Assembly: GCA_027625915.1 (NCBI GenBank)
Contig: JANTQA010000048.1
Coordinates: 5,394,001-5,458,000, forward strand
Reading direction: 5' to 3'
Origin: Anaeramoeba flamelloides
Taxonomy: Eukaryota; Metamonada; Anaeramoebidae
Length of the DNA stretch: 64,000 nucleotides
Position 1 is the stretch's first letter. Each line of letters opens with the position of its first letter. The position numbers and the translations under genes were made by a program. This document shows positions 23,001-34,745 of the stretch, one piece after another. Under the pieces are notes generated by a model. It did not search any database. It worked only from the letters and a program-made list of their open reading frames with translations, and was not told where the DNA came from.

Positions 23001-26000
23001 TTTTTTTTTTGGGGGGGCATTTTTGTAAAATGTAGATAATTGTAAATTCTCGACATTTGGAGACATTTTTTTTTGACAATTAGCTTCAAAATGATAGATA
23101 CTGTTTGAACAAAGAGAGATACTTCATGTATTATTACTTATTTTTGATCCTGATTTAAAATGGCTGATATTTGCAAAGTAAATGTATATTATTTTTAATT
23201 TTCCATTCATTTTCACAAAAAATAAATGGATTTGGTGGGAATCATGTCTGTGGTAATGTGTTTTAGAGTCAAATTACAACCCTGAAAAAATCTACAAATG
23301 TCGAGAATCTACAAATGTCTACAAAAATTACCATCCACCTTATTTTTATTCATTTTTTAAATAGTTTTGTGGGTTATATAGGGAATATAACCAAAAAAAA
23401 AAAAACATTATCAAAAAATTATTTTATGGTTAATCATTCTTAAACAGCCATCAAGTAATGTCTTAATTAAGAATTTATTCTTAAAGGATCTGTATCAAAG
23501 TGAAATAAAGTAAATTGTTACCAAAAAAATTATCAAAATATCGTTTTAATTATTCATTACAATAGATCAAAAATAAAAAAAGTTATTTTTTTCACTCCTT
23601 ACAAAAATGAATTTTGAATTATAATTTTTAATTATATTTTTGATTGGTATCTGGATTAAAACCTGTGAAATATATGTCCTTTGTTCATATAACTTGTATA
23701 TATCGGTATAGAATAGTGTGGGGTGGTGACTTGTTTTTTGAAAGTTCTGGTTTTTGTTTCTAAAATCTGATATTGTGCACTATTCTTTTAAATATCGAAA
23801 ATCTCCTTTCAGTTTTTTTTTGAATTATTGTTTTGATAACAAAATCAATAGATTTTCTTATCAAAAATAAAACTCACCATTAAGTTTTCCAACATTTAAA
23901 TTTTAAAAAAATCTTTTGTATTTAATATTTATTTATTTATATTTGTAGAGAGAAAATTACTTTTATCCTATGTGCTGTTAGGTTTTCTAGAATTTAAAAG
24001 AATAGAGAAAAAAATTGATTTTTCTCTATTCTTTTGAATTCTGTAAAACCGCCGTTAGTTTTTTTTTACTTTTTGAAAACCGAAAATTTATTTAATTTTC
24101 TTTACATTCCAAAAATTAAAAAAAAACCTAGGCACTTGATGACATACGATACGGCTTTTGAAATTGGAATTTTATTATTATTATTGAAGAAGTGTAAATT
24201 ATACTCTAAATCCCCTTTTACTTAAATTTCCTCAAAGGTAATTTAGCGTAAAATCATACATTTCAATATTTTTCAAGGAAATGTATATCCAAATTTTTTT
24301 TATGTTTAAAAAGTAAAAAGAAAAAAGGAAAACAGATAAACAAATTAAAGCTAAAAAAAGGGGTATATAATAAGCAATTGGTTATAAATCAAAAAAAAAA
24401 AAAAAAAAAGTCTATCTTTAATTAAGAACACCCAAAACAACAGCCAAGATATTTTTGATTAATTTAATTTAAGTTGATAATAGGTCAATTGGTGTTCATT
24501 TGGATAAAAGTTATTGTTTAATTGTTGTAATTACTTTTTTCGTTTTTGATCCAATTTTCTTTAAACCCTTGATTATTTTTTTACTTTGCTTTTTTGTTTT
24601 TATTTTCAAGTCACTCATACTTTCGTCGTTAAAGTGGATCAGTGTTGGCAAGTAATCACTTGATCTTTTTCCGTTGTAACTCTTATTCCCAATCAGAAAG
24701 AAGATTCACTCAGCGAAAAAATAGAAAAAAAATATATTGCAATTTTATTGTTTTATAATTTTTAGAGATTGTTGAACTTTCCAACTAGGTAAAATTTCCC
24801 AATTTGATTAATCGAAAAACCTTTAATTCTAAATCCAATAATTTAAATTCCTCAGTATAACAATTGATTATTTTCATTTTCATGTGTTTGAAATTTTAGT
24901 ATCCATTTTTAATTTTTCTAAATTTGAGAAATCGAATTTTTTGATCAATTTATATTTTCTTCGGTATAGTTTTAATCTAGCGAGATCAATTTTTGTTTCG
25001 GTTTTATAAATTAATCTTGAGGAATAAATTTTAATTTGTAAGAAATTTGTAACTGATTTATTTGTAAATCTCTTAATTCTTTCAAAATCGCTTTGTGTTA
25101 AATCAAATATTTTGAGACCGTTATAAAGTTTACTTAAATAAGTGCTTTGAAAGAAGTTATTTTGCCACCATTATTGAGTTTTTATTTTTTTTCTTGTTCA
25201 AACAATCGGAAAGGTGTTTTCAAGGGCTTTTCTACCTTTTTGAAATTATATTCAAGATGTGTGTTTTTTTCGAACCAAATTTCAAGATAAAAAATATTTT
25301 TTTAAATTTTTTTTATATTTAGTTTTTTTATTATGTGGATCCACCCCGAATATTTTTTTTAAGATCCTTTCTAAATTATTTTTTAAAGAGACTAGAGGTC
25401 TTTTCATCATAAGTTTTAAGATCATATTCATTCATTTGAACATGAACAGTCAAAGGTTTTAATTTTTCTAGTAGAAAATGAGATATAAATGCAAAGAGAA
25501 TTGGTGATTAGTTATCTCTTCTTGATAAACCCCAATTACCTCTTTTTTTATAATACCTTAAGATTTCAATTTTTAATTGTTTCCTTTTTTATAATTTTTT
25601 TAATAGATTGATATATTAATGAGTGTTGCACTTAATCAAAACATTTTTGTATATCTATAGTAACTATAAAATATTCTATATTTTGATTTTTATTTTTCTT
25701 TTTTATTTTTACAAATTTTCATTGTAATAAATTTAGACAGCAATTCTTGTTCCAAAATATTTTTTAATAATCCAAATTGATTTTTTTTTTAAGATTAAAT
25801 CTCAGGGGTTTTGTATTCTAAAGTATATCAATTTTTTAAAAAAATCTTGGAAGAGATTGATTTATAGAGATAGGTCAAAAATTTAATTATTCTCCCTCAT
25901 CCCCAGATTTATGAATAAATAATAAATTTCTTTTTTTAAGAAAATTTATACTTTTTTCAGTTTTATCTGTTATACAATTTAAAAAGATATTTTGAAATGT

Positions 26001-27337
26001 ATTAATAAAAAAATATAATTTAATAAATATTTTTCCGATCGATTTTTTAAAAATTTGTAATGATTTATTTTACACAAATTCTTTGAATGATTTATTTTTT
26101 TGGAATTTGATTATTTTTTTAATTTTATCTTGATCAAACATTTCCTCAAGTCAATTGAAGTTAATATTTTTTTTTTTTAATTTAAAGTTTTTTAATATAA
26201 TTAATATTATTTAGTATTTGTTTTTTGGCTAATTGATTTTTCAAAATCTTTAGACTCTTTAAATATTGTATCTATTATTTAAAAACATTTCTGTCTAGTT
26301 ATTCTTATTTTATTTAACTTTTTCCAATTTTTTTAACGATTTCCAAATAAAAAAATCATTTGTAAAACAAAAATTAAAGAAAAATCTCGGTACTTTACGT
26401 TACTCTGTTACACTTACAAAACTTATTCAAACATATATGTGTTGTTGGTGTAATATGGTTTAAATAAAAAAGAGAATAAGGATATAAAGTTAATTGGTAA
26501 TATGAATTTTGGTGTTTCTTTTAATTCTTTGTTAGAATTATTATTATTCTAATATACATTTTTTTGAAAATGTAAAAAAAAAAAAAAAAAAGAATTCTAC
26601 TCAATTATTATAATTATATTCTATTAATAAAATAAATAATTCAAAGATTGGGCGATGATATTTCAAAGATTTTGCTTGATGAGAAATATATTGAGCATGA
26701 CTCTTATTTGATTTTTGAACATATAATGAAATTTACAAAAATATTATTCCATGATGAAGAATTTATTTTCAAAATCGAAAAGAAAAATTATTTCGGAAAT
26801 AAATCGATAAAGCAAAAGGAAGAGGAAGAAAATTCTGAGGGGATTATTGAAATCTGTGAAAAGGTGCAGCATGTCTTTTTAAAAAATTCTGATCCTGAAT
26901 TATACGAACACTTTGAATCGATTAAACTGGAACCACAATTATATTCCTTACCCTGGTATAGGTTATTACTTTCCAGAGAATTTGAATTAAAAGATCTGTT
27001 AATAATTTGGGATTATTTATTTGCTGATCCAAACCCGTTAGATTTTTTAGGGTATTTAATTGTGACGATGTTAATGAATATTAGGGAGGAACTTTTTGTT
27101 GATTATACAAGTGTTTTACAAAGGCTGTTCCATTATTCTTCAACTGAGGAGCAGACGGTTAGAATGATTGGTTTTGCAGTAGTAATAAAAACATTGATCG
27201 AAAAAAATCACAGCAGCCAAAATACAAATAAATCAAACCAAAATTCTAATAATAATAATCGAAACAGTAATGATAATAATGAAGATCTAAATTCATTAAA
27301 CAATAAGCTTTCAAATAAAAATGGTAACAACAACAAC

Positions 27338-27369
<32 letters not shown>

Positions 27370-27883
27370 GAACAAGAACAAGAACAAGAACAAGAATAAT
27401 AATTTTACAAAATTTGAAAAATATCATAAAAAAGATTTAAATTCTAAATACACATATGTTAGTGGCAATGTGCGTGGATTTTTTTCTGATCGTTCACAAC
27501 CAACAAAAATTGATCTTGAATTAGAACAAAAAGTAATTGAAATTCGTGAATTGAAATCAAAACTAACCAAAATGGAAGAAATTGAATACAAACTAGCCGA
27601 AATAATTGACAATGCAATTGAACAAATTCAAGACAATTGCTTTGGAACTTCTAGAGATAATGAAAATTTCCAATTTGGAGAAGATGAAAAAAAGTTTTAT
27701 TTATCAATTTCTCGTGTAAAGCAAGTTAAAGATGTTTTATTGAAAAGGTTAAATTTTTCTGATTTAACAGAAATTCAAAGTTTTTTGCAAACTCCTCAAA
27801 AGAAAAATAACAATAATAAGTCTGTTAATGAAAAGACAAATAATAAGAAAAGGGAATCGAAAACAGAATTGCTCAATAAATAA
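20100..27883 (+). CDS. TBC1D5-like Rab GTPase-activating protein
   Basis: Two exons, 20100-20728 and 26647-27883, join in frame (AG|A, Arg210) to give 621 residues. The TBC domain starts near residue 30 (RTKIRSILWRVCLG), is interrupted by a Lys/Glu repeat (about 91-140), and resumes with ITLNVDRTFPNEEFF (R155, arginine finger) and YKQGMSELLAPVIY (Q190, glutamine finger). It continues into exon 2 with EKYIEHDSYLIFEHIMKF and DLLIIWDYLFADPNPLDFL. RTFP, YKQGM-ELLAP and EHD-Y-F are characteristic of TBC1D5, a Rab7 GAP of the endosome/retromer and autophagy system. The Asp of IxxDxxR reads Asn here. An Asn/Lys-rich stretch (about 400-455) precedes a coiled-coil C-terminus. No TBC sequence is missing at the junction, so the 5,918-bp intron appears genuine; it carries several mobile elements, including an antisense LINE. 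Confidence 0.88.
21260..21485 (+). mobile_element. 226-bp inverted-repeat element, family G, copy 1
   Basis: The left end TACTATCTGTTGCAAAATAA pairs with the inverse of the right end (sense TACTGTTAATTGTAAAATAA), continuing through CAAAATTTTCATTCAGCTTTCC. TA sits at both edges. Other copies are at 32845, 56600 and 60190. Apparent peptides such as NKWNKIFIQLSKKRF recur only because the DNA repeats; this is a MITE-like element without a gene. Confidence 0.7.
21766..22058. mobile_element. 293-bp MITE with ~72-bp inverted repeats
   Basis: The left arm TATTTTAGCTAATAGATTTC...GTTTTGTGTTGTAGGG-CACATAAC matches the inverse of the right arm, ending GAAATCTATTAGCTAAAATA. TA sits at both edges. The ~150-base interior is plain AT-rich DNA. 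It lies inside the TBC gene intron, and only one copy is visible in this window. Confidence 0.75.
23015..23335. mobile_element. ~320-bp inverted-repeat element, family J
   Basis: The left end TTTTTGTAAAATGTAGA followed by ATTCTCGACATTTG is mirrored on the right by CAAATGTCGAGAATC...GTCTACAAAAA. The arms contain a short repeated unit (TCTACAAATGT, twice on the right). A G7 run lies just outside the left end. It lies in the TBC intron and encodes nothing. Confidence 0.6.
23925..23975 (-). mobile_element. Possible R1 retroelement tail
   Basis: On the minus strand, GCACATAGGATAAAAGTAATT followed by CTCTCTACAAATATAAATAAAT resembles the last ~50 bases of the 865-bp element (GGCACACAGGAGTAATT, TCTCTCTTCAAAAATAAATAAAT). 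It could be a strongly 5'-truncated copy. It is short and imperfect. Confidence 0.35.
23980..24050. repeat. Palindromic hairpin repeat, family P, copy 3
   Basis: AGGTTTTCTAGAATTTAAAA and GAATAGAGAAAA pair with TTTTCTCTATTC and TTTTGAATTCTGTAAAACC. This is the cleanest foldback of the family, inside the TBC intron. Confidence 0.7.
24165..24735 (-). mobile_element. Non-autonomous retroelement with LINE-like 3' tail (copy 2)
   Basis: The minus strand matches 1-495 from ACTTGAAAATAAAAAC through the TTCAATAATAATAATAAA tail. It also extends further 5' than copy 1 can show, to about 24735. A short frame beginning MSDLKIKTKKQSKKIIKGLK lies near the 5' end, decayed in copy 1. It sits directly 3' of the LINE reverse-transcriptase remnant but lacks the LINE C-terminal domain, so it is either an insertion next to that LINE or a LINE with a swapped 3' segment. 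Confidence 0.6.
24740..26330 (-). mobile_element. Decayed LINE ORF2 with reverse transcriptase
   Basis: On the minus strand, broken frames contain ordered non-LTR reverse-transcriptase landmarks: IHKSGD followed by a PISI motif (25890-25930), VTIDIQKCFD with VQHSLIYQ (25630-25670; first catalytic Asp region), GNWGLSRRDN followed by SPILFAFISHFLLEKL (25430-25530), and the conserved post-RT stretch NGLKIFDLTQSDFERIKRF (25075-25140). The YADD box is not recognisable. Many stops and shifts interrupt it, so it is inactive. It lies antisense in the TBC gene intron. By its C-terminal family resemblance it probably belongs with the LINE at 18344. Confidence 0.75.
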
Positions 27884-28628
27884 GAAAAGATGAAATTTAT
27901 TTTAATTGGTTTAAATTTATATAGTTTTTATGAACGCGGTTTTTAATTTAGCTTTATACGAAATATTTTAAATTGGAATAAAGTTTTGATTCGTTTAACA
28001 ATATTGTCTAATTCCATAAAAAGACAGTCGATGGGGCAATAAAGTGTTTATATTTTTATTTTATTCAAATCATTCGTTTCTATTTTTATTTTGAATAAAT
28101 TTCATTACAGTCCAATCCCTTAGCAATTACATAACCATTTTAAAAAATATAAATTAAAAATTCAAGGAATTTCTTTCGCATTTTTATCTAAAATGATTGA
28201 TTGATTGATTGATTTTCTTTTAACGGACTATTCTCTATTATTTTTTTCTTGACCAATTTCTAAATAAGGATTTATTATCTAGAAATAAGTTTAATATTGA
28301 AAATAAACATGGGTTTTTCAAATCTAAGTAATTGACAAAAAATTTTCTTAATCTCTATTAATTTTAGGTAAAAAAATTTAATAGAGATTAGTCACTTGAG
28401 TGATAGTCAAAATCCTATTTTTTTCTTAAAGAAAAAATCAAAAAAAGGTATTTTTAAAGTTAACACTGAATCAAAAAATAGAGTATATTTTTCATTTGAT
28501 TGAAAATCCAACATATTCAAGTCATTAATACATGCAAATGATAATATGTTTCCAGTAAAGATAAATAACTTTAAAGGGGGATTATGTCCTTTGAGTCTGT
28601 TAATTGCTTTTGGATAAAGAATTATACA

Positions 28629-28665
<37 letters not shown>

Positions 28666-29980
28666 AAATATTTATAAACCCCATTTCACTCAAAGGGTGG
28701 TAGCCAAAAATGAAAGATTCACTTTTTTTTAAGAATCAGTCAATCTTAGATTGTTTTGAAATACGAGAAATAATAAACTTCATTGAGAGTTGATCTTCAT
28801 AAAAGAAATTCCCAAACATAGTCATAAATTTCAAAAAAAAAAAAAAAAATGTTAAAAAATTTTACCCCCTTTCATTGTAACGTCTCATGCAAAATTCACA
28901 ATTTCTTAGGAAAATTAAAACTGTTGACTCACAAATAGATTTTTTAACAGTCAATATATTTATTTTATAAGAAATTATAAAGATTCAATTTTCTTAAATT
29001 TAATTTGGAGTTTTGAAACATTTTTTTTTCAAATTGACTCTTTAAAAAAAAAACAAAAAGAAAGTAAAGAAGGATATAAAAATGATAGAAAAAAAAGTAA
29101 AGGGGGGTAATAAATAAAAAAAAAAAAAAAAGTATAAAGTTAACTAATTTAGAAAAAATGAAGAGATTTAAAAATTGAAAATTTATTTTGGGAAGAATAC
29201 TGGATTAAACTCATAAAATGTATTCTATTTATTCAATAAAAGGGTGTACCTTTGACTAAAAAAAGATTATATATATATATATATATACAGAATAAAAAGA
29301 TTTTTGGAAAAAAATAATAATAAATTTATAGAAATAATAAAATGACTTTTAAAAAGAAATTTAACAAATACAAAACTCAAATAAAAGGATTTAAGCAACT
29401 TGTTGTTTTTCATTTTTCCTACTTTAGAAAAATTTTTTTAAAACTTTGGTTTTTTTTTTTTTTTGAAATTTAAATAACAAATAATATTTTGTGATATTTG
29501 GAATTTGTTTTGTAATTAGGTTACTATCACAAAAATTCATTTAAGTTTTTCAATTTTATAGAATAAAGGCTGTATTCTCAACTGTGTAATAACATTTGAT
29601 GAAGCTGAAGATTTTTTTGTTGGGATTTACAAGAGAAAATTCTACAAGAAAAAAAAAATGAAAATAATATTGGTGTTTGAAAAGTACTTGTCAATATGAT
29701 AAATTATGTTTTTTTTTTACTCAAATGGGTTGAACAGGTTTTTTAATTATAATATAGGTTTCCAATTAGAATCATTTTCTTTCTGATAAGATAAAAGAAA
29801 AAGATAATAAAAGTGATAAGCAATTTTACTAAGTAGAAATCTAATAAATTCTCATTTAAGAAGTTGAAAATGGAAAGATTGATTTTCGTTACTATTTTTT
29901 TTTTTTTGCTTTTTTTTTTTTTTTTTTTTTCATCAAATGTTGATATATTATTTCCAAAAGAAAAAAAACTATCAAAAAAT
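27884..29980. other. Intergenic with simple repeats
   Basis: Contains GATTGATTGATT (28196), an (AT)n tract at 28631-28662, a second at 29268-29287, and repeat N copy 2 (28655-28735). No gene recognised. Confidence 0.4.
28655..28735 (-). repeat. Dispersed repeat N, copy 2
   Basis: The reverse complement reads AAAAAAAAGTGAATCTTTC followed by CCCTTTGAGTGAAATGGGG and matches 8712-8790. The adjacent (AT)n tract may have grown from the same repeat. Confidence 0.5.
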
Positions 29981-30009
29981 GATTTGGAACTAAATACCTT
30001 GTAAAAATA

Positions 30010-30335
30010 TTTTAATAATTCTTAAAAACTTTATCAAAAAGATTCAAAAATAAACTTTTTTTTTATTTGGAAATCTATTTTTGATGATCAAGATTTTTCA
30101 ATCTATGTATTCACAAATATTTCGTTTTGAAATGAATTGGATGATAAACCAGATTTTGTTTACTTTAATGGAAAATTATTAAAAGTGTAATTTACTAATT
30201 TCAAAATGAGAGTTGAAAAAAAAAAATTAATAAAATTTTTGATAAATAGCCCTACAATTAAAGCTTTTATCAACTATTTAAAATTATTTTTTTTAAAAAA
30301 TTCTTTGTTATTTGTCAAATCTTTCTACAAATTAT
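30010..30335 (+). pseudogene. Decayed coding-like stretch, unassigned
   Basis: One frame gives runs with protein-like composition, including SIFDDQDFSIYVFTNISF, ELDDKPDFVYFNGKLLKV and KKLIKFLINSPTIKAFI, separated by stops. I do not recognise the family. The Asp/Pro/Gly content is unlike the AT-driven shadow frames nearby, which is the only reason to list it. Confidence 0.3.
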
Positions 30336-32272
30336 AGGTAGTTAAATAGAATATGTTATTTTATTTTTTGAAAGAATATCTAAATGATTGATTTGATAAA
30401 AGGTGTTGTTCAAAACCCCATTTTTTTAGAATAATAATAATCTCAAAAAAAAAAATATATATTTTTGTAAAAAATCTTCAAATTAAAAAAAAAAAATTAG
30501 CTCTTAATAAATTTTCATTTTCTTTTGGTAAAATACTAGTCCCTAACTATTAAAAAAATCACTTTTGGTCAAAGTGTAGTATATTATTAGAATCGGGGTG
30601 TCAAGTAAATTTTTCAAATTGATGGTATTACAAAACTTTTCAAAGAAGATAGTTTTGAAGAAATAATTATTTGTTGCCAAAGGTCTACTAATGTTCATAA
30701 AATTTATTTTTTTTTCAAATTGTCAAAAATTAGTTGAAAAAATGACTCTATTTTTGAGAAAAAATTTTTATATTTGATTTTTCATTTTTGGAATTTTAAT
30801 TTTTAATAATAGTTTTTGTAGTAGATCAATGCCATATACCTTGTTATTTATTTTGGATTTTTTTCATCTTTTAAAGTTTAGTATTATAAAAAATATAGGA
30901 ATGAAATAAAGGCCTTTAAAATATTTTTAAATTGTTAATTTTAATAAAATTCTTATGTAACTTACTTAATAATTTATCTCTTAAGAATCAAACTTTTCAA
31001 ATTGTCACTAAAAACTTTTTAGAATTACAATTAATTAAATTAGGTAATTGTTCAAACTAAGATTTAATGAAGAAAAAACAAGAATAAAAATATCATTTTC
31101 CAAACTCTGTCAAACCTCTATGAAACTCGATTGTTTTTTCAAAATGTGTAGATCTTCTTAGGTTGTCAAACAATTAAAAGAGTACGCTATATAAAAAAAC
31201 TCACTTTAATGAACTTCAGATGGTTTTATTAATGAGTAAATAAAAAAATTGGTTATTTGCTTATATTTGAATTCTAAATGGTTAAATATATTCTTTTCCT
31301 TTTTCATATCTTTCATAAGTTCTTCAAGAAGTAGATTGTAATTATAAAACTCCATTTGAAAAGGGAAAATGAAAATGAATTGAAATTTTTTCCTTTTGAA
31401 AGCCCTAGAAGACAAGGAAAATTTTTTCAAAAAAAAATCTCTAAATTTTGTATTTTTGAAATACACTCATAGAATAAACATTATTATACATAACAATTTT
31501 CAAAAAGGTTTACAACTTTAATATGTATTAATAGGAATTGAAAAAAAATGAAATTTTATAGTAATATTATTTTCATTTTTAATTGTATAATTTTTGAATT
31601 TTTTAATTGACTTAGTAGAGAGATAATTTTCAAGTATTTTTTTAATAGTATAAAAAGAAACATATTTTTCAATTTTAAAATAGCACAAAATATTTCAATC
31701 AAAATATATCGCTTATGTAAATTGAAAATCTGATTTTTTATCTGTTTTTGGATTATTTTTTATCATTTTATTTTTTTCCATGTTTGAGTTTTTATATACA
31801 TTCCCAATTTTTTGCTGCAAATTGCTTTAACATTGATTCTTTTTTCAACCTTAATGTTCAATCAAAAATTAATTCATTTCAACTTTTTCCAATAAAAAAA
31901 TACCCCAAAAAATAGGTGTTTTTTTCAAAAGTCAGTATTTTTGAAAAGAGGGGTGTATTCGGATTTTCATGAATTTAATTACTATCTTTTCTTTATTACA
32001 TGGAATTATGATAACTTTGAAAAAATAATTTATAAAAGAATTATAACTGACATTCAATGTATAGTTTTGGCTACCTTTAATTTTCGGTATTTAAATTTTC
32101 CTTGTAGTGTAGTATCAGTATAAAAAGGATTTGAGTTAAAATTTCCTGAATTTTTAACAATTAATAATGATGTATAAACTTATGTGAGTGGACAGGTTTT
32201 TTTTGAATACTATATCATTCTTCTTGTAAAAATAAAAACTATAATGATCAAAATAATGCTTACCCAAACCAT
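30336..32272. other. Intergenic, no feature seen
   Basis: AT-rich spacer. Short frames here are homopolymer-driven. Confidence 0.35.
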
Positions 32273-32688
32273 TATAATCCGTGTTTCAAAATATAATCTG
32301 TGCTTTTTTTTCTTCTTGTTCCAAAGCCACATCCAATTGACTAACCAATAGTATACCTAAGCTCAAATCAATTTTGAAAGTAAAGGCGTTGATATTTTCA
32401 GTAAATTTTTAATTAGGAATGTAATTAGTTGAAAATTTTCCTAATTTTCTCAATTTTTTATTAAATTTTTGATTTTTTGATGATTAAAATTTTCTCAAAA
32501 ATTTACTCTATTTTTTGAGATAAATTTTCCAATTTGATCCTTTATTTTTAGGATTTCTTTTTAATAATTAGACCATAAGAAACCAATATCATATTTAATT
32601 GGTGTTTATTGTTGGTTTCTTTGATCGGATGATATATATCTCTTCTATAACAAAAGAAACAAGCTTTTTATTTTGAAACACGAATTAA
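32273..32688 (-). mobile_element. 416-bp inverted-repeat element, family D, copy 1
   Basis: The left end TATAATCCGTGTTTCAAAAT and the inverse right end (TTTATTTTGAAACACGAATT) form ~40-base inverted repeats. The interior matches 34746-35162 in reverse orientation, including AAAATTTACTCTATTTTTTG and AATTGATTTTGAA segments. It has TA-type edges and no coding capacity. The two copies flank the CAP-domain gene. Confidence 0.75.
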
Positions 32689-32844
32689 AATTTTCTGCAC
32701 AGTTTATTTTGACAACAGTAGTTTCTATCACAAAGACTTTTTAAACAAAGTTGACACTTGGGTATTTTGAAAATATACTCTCACAACAATATCCTTATTA
32801 CATTTTATTCCTCAACTTTTGAATAATAATCATATCTAGAGAAT

Positions 32845-33069
32845 TACTGTTTATTGCAAAATACAAAGATCATAATTTTCATTCAGCTATCAAAACAAAT
32901 CACGTCTCAAGAATTAAAACTGATCAACAAAGATCATATTTATAAAAAGAGAAATTAATAATTTAATCTTCTTTTCAAAATTAAAAATTGAAATTTTAAT
33001 GATTTAAAAAATCTTTTTTTGGAAAGTTGAATGCAAGTTATGTTCCATTTATTTTGAAACGAATTATAC
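32845..33069 (-). mobile_element. Inverted-repeat element, family G, copy 2
   Basis: Left TACTGTTTATTGCAAAATAC and right ...GTTCCATTTATTTTGAAAC are the two family G termini, about 225 bp apart, in the opposite orientation to copy 1. It is located about 250 bp upstream of the CAP-domain gene. Confidence 0.65.
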
Positions 33070-33321
33070 AAAATAATATTATATTTGACTTGTTTTTTTA
33101 TTATTGTTTCGATCTTTACTGATCTTATTAGGTTCATTCTGAAAAAAATTACCATTTCTTAATAGTGGCTTTTGAATTTTCGTGTGTTCGAAAAAAAATA
33201 TTTTTCTCTGTTATAAATTGATCTTTGTTTGTTCTTCAAAAGTTCTTTACCACTTCAAAATATGATTTTGTTTTTCATTTTTTTTAAAAACTAACTTCTT
33301 TTAAAAATTATTTAATTCAAA

Positions 33322-34333
33322 ATGGAAAAAAAACTTGATCTTATTGTCACAAGGTAATTTTAAATTCAAAACCCAAACAAAAAAAAATGAGAAAGAGTCA
33401 ATTTTGGGATCTTATTTTTTGCTTTATTTCAAAAATTTTTCTTTTTGCAATCAAAAAAGATATTAATTTCTTTTTCTTTTTTTTTTTTATTTTTTTTTTT
33501 TCAAACACAAAAAACTTGAAAAATAAAAAAAAAGACTTGAAAACGTCTGTAAAAGACTTGAAGCACTTGAACAAAAAATGGGAATGAAATCCGGTGGAGG
33601 AATCATGTCTGGAACTACAAAAAAAGGTCCAGTTGAAGGATATGAAGAAATGGTCTTGGGGCCAGTCAACAAGCTTAAGGAGTTATCCGACAAAATTGGA
33701 GGCGATGTCCAAACATGTTTCGATTTCATGCAAAAATCATTCCTTGCAGAAAAAGAATTTATTGAGAAAGCAATCAAAATCCAAAAGCCAAAGGACGAAG
33801 ATCTTCAAAAAATGGTCAACCCTATTTTTGAACACGTCGGAAAGGCCTCCAATTTCAAAGAAAAAAGCAGGAGATCACAATACTGGAACGAAATTTCTTC
33901 TATTGCTGATGGCTTAAGTGTTGTCAGTTGGTTCCTCTATGAAAAGCCTCTTTCTACACTTAAAGAACTTGCTGGTGGTGGTACTTTTTGGGCTAATGTA
34001 AATATTCATTTTTCTCTTTGTTTTTTCAACTTCTTCCTTTCTTTATTTTTTTTTTTTTTTATTTTTTGTTTTTAGTTTTTTGTTTTTTTCCTCTTTCATT
34101 CGCTAACTTGATAATTTTTTTCTTTCTTTTGAAAACCAATTTTTTTTTCCCTTTTCTTTTTTTAAAAAATAAATTTTTATTCATTTTTTTCCTATGAACA
34201 GAAAATCATCAAAGATGAAAAAGAAGGTGATCAAAATAGATTCCAATGGGCTAAACAATACAACGCAGTTATGTTAGGACTTCAAGGTTACGTCAAAGAA
34301 TATCACATTACTGGTTTCAAATGGAAGAAATAA
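33322..34333 (+). CDS. Cyclase-associated protein N-terminal domain, stand-alone
   Basis: Three exons, 33322-33353, 33535-33997 and 34202-34333, give 208 residues. The first exon is only 32 nt (MEKKLDLIVT plus two bases of Arg11) and joins in frame to RLENVCKRLEALEQKM, restoring the N-terminal coiled coil expected of CAP/Srv2 proteins. Without it the frame is open upstream but has no ATG. The helical-folded domain follows: EEMVLGPVNKLKELSDKIGG, FLAEKEFIEKAIKIQKP, QYWNEISSIADGLSVVSWF, and LQGYVKEYHITGFKWKK at the end. In full-length CAP this domain binds cofilin-actin and speeds filament turnover. Here the protein stops directly after it, without the Pro-rich, WH2 or CARP parts needed for actin-nucleotide exchange. 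The stop is followed by ordinary AT-rich DNA. Confidence 0.88.
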
Positions 34334-34745
34334 TTTTTCATACTTCTTATCTTTGCTGACTCCTTATTTATTTGGCTTCTCTTTCTCTTCTTTTTCATTT
34401 TATTTCTCCTTTTTCTCTTTTGTTATTTTCGTTTTTGTTATTTTCTCTGAAAAGTGTTTTTTGGATTCCCTTTGACCAAATATTCAGATTATTCTCTCAA
34501 AATTAATCATAATTTGAATTTCATACGACAAACAAGAATAAAATCTTCACCTGAAGCCAAATTTCAAATTTATTATTTTGCTTTTGTGTTCTTTTTATAT
34601 TTTGAATTTTAAAGTTGGAATTAGTTGTTTATTTAACACGATTCGATTGCTACTATTCAGCTATGGAAGTGAAAACTCTTAATCAAGTTTTTTTCATTTT
34701 TATTTTAAGATTTGCTGTTGTCAAAATAATGTGTGTATGAAAAGT

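Noticed and set aside
28631-28662. (AT)n tract as an origin or regulatory site
   Set aside because: A simple microsatellite; nothing beyond composition supports a function.
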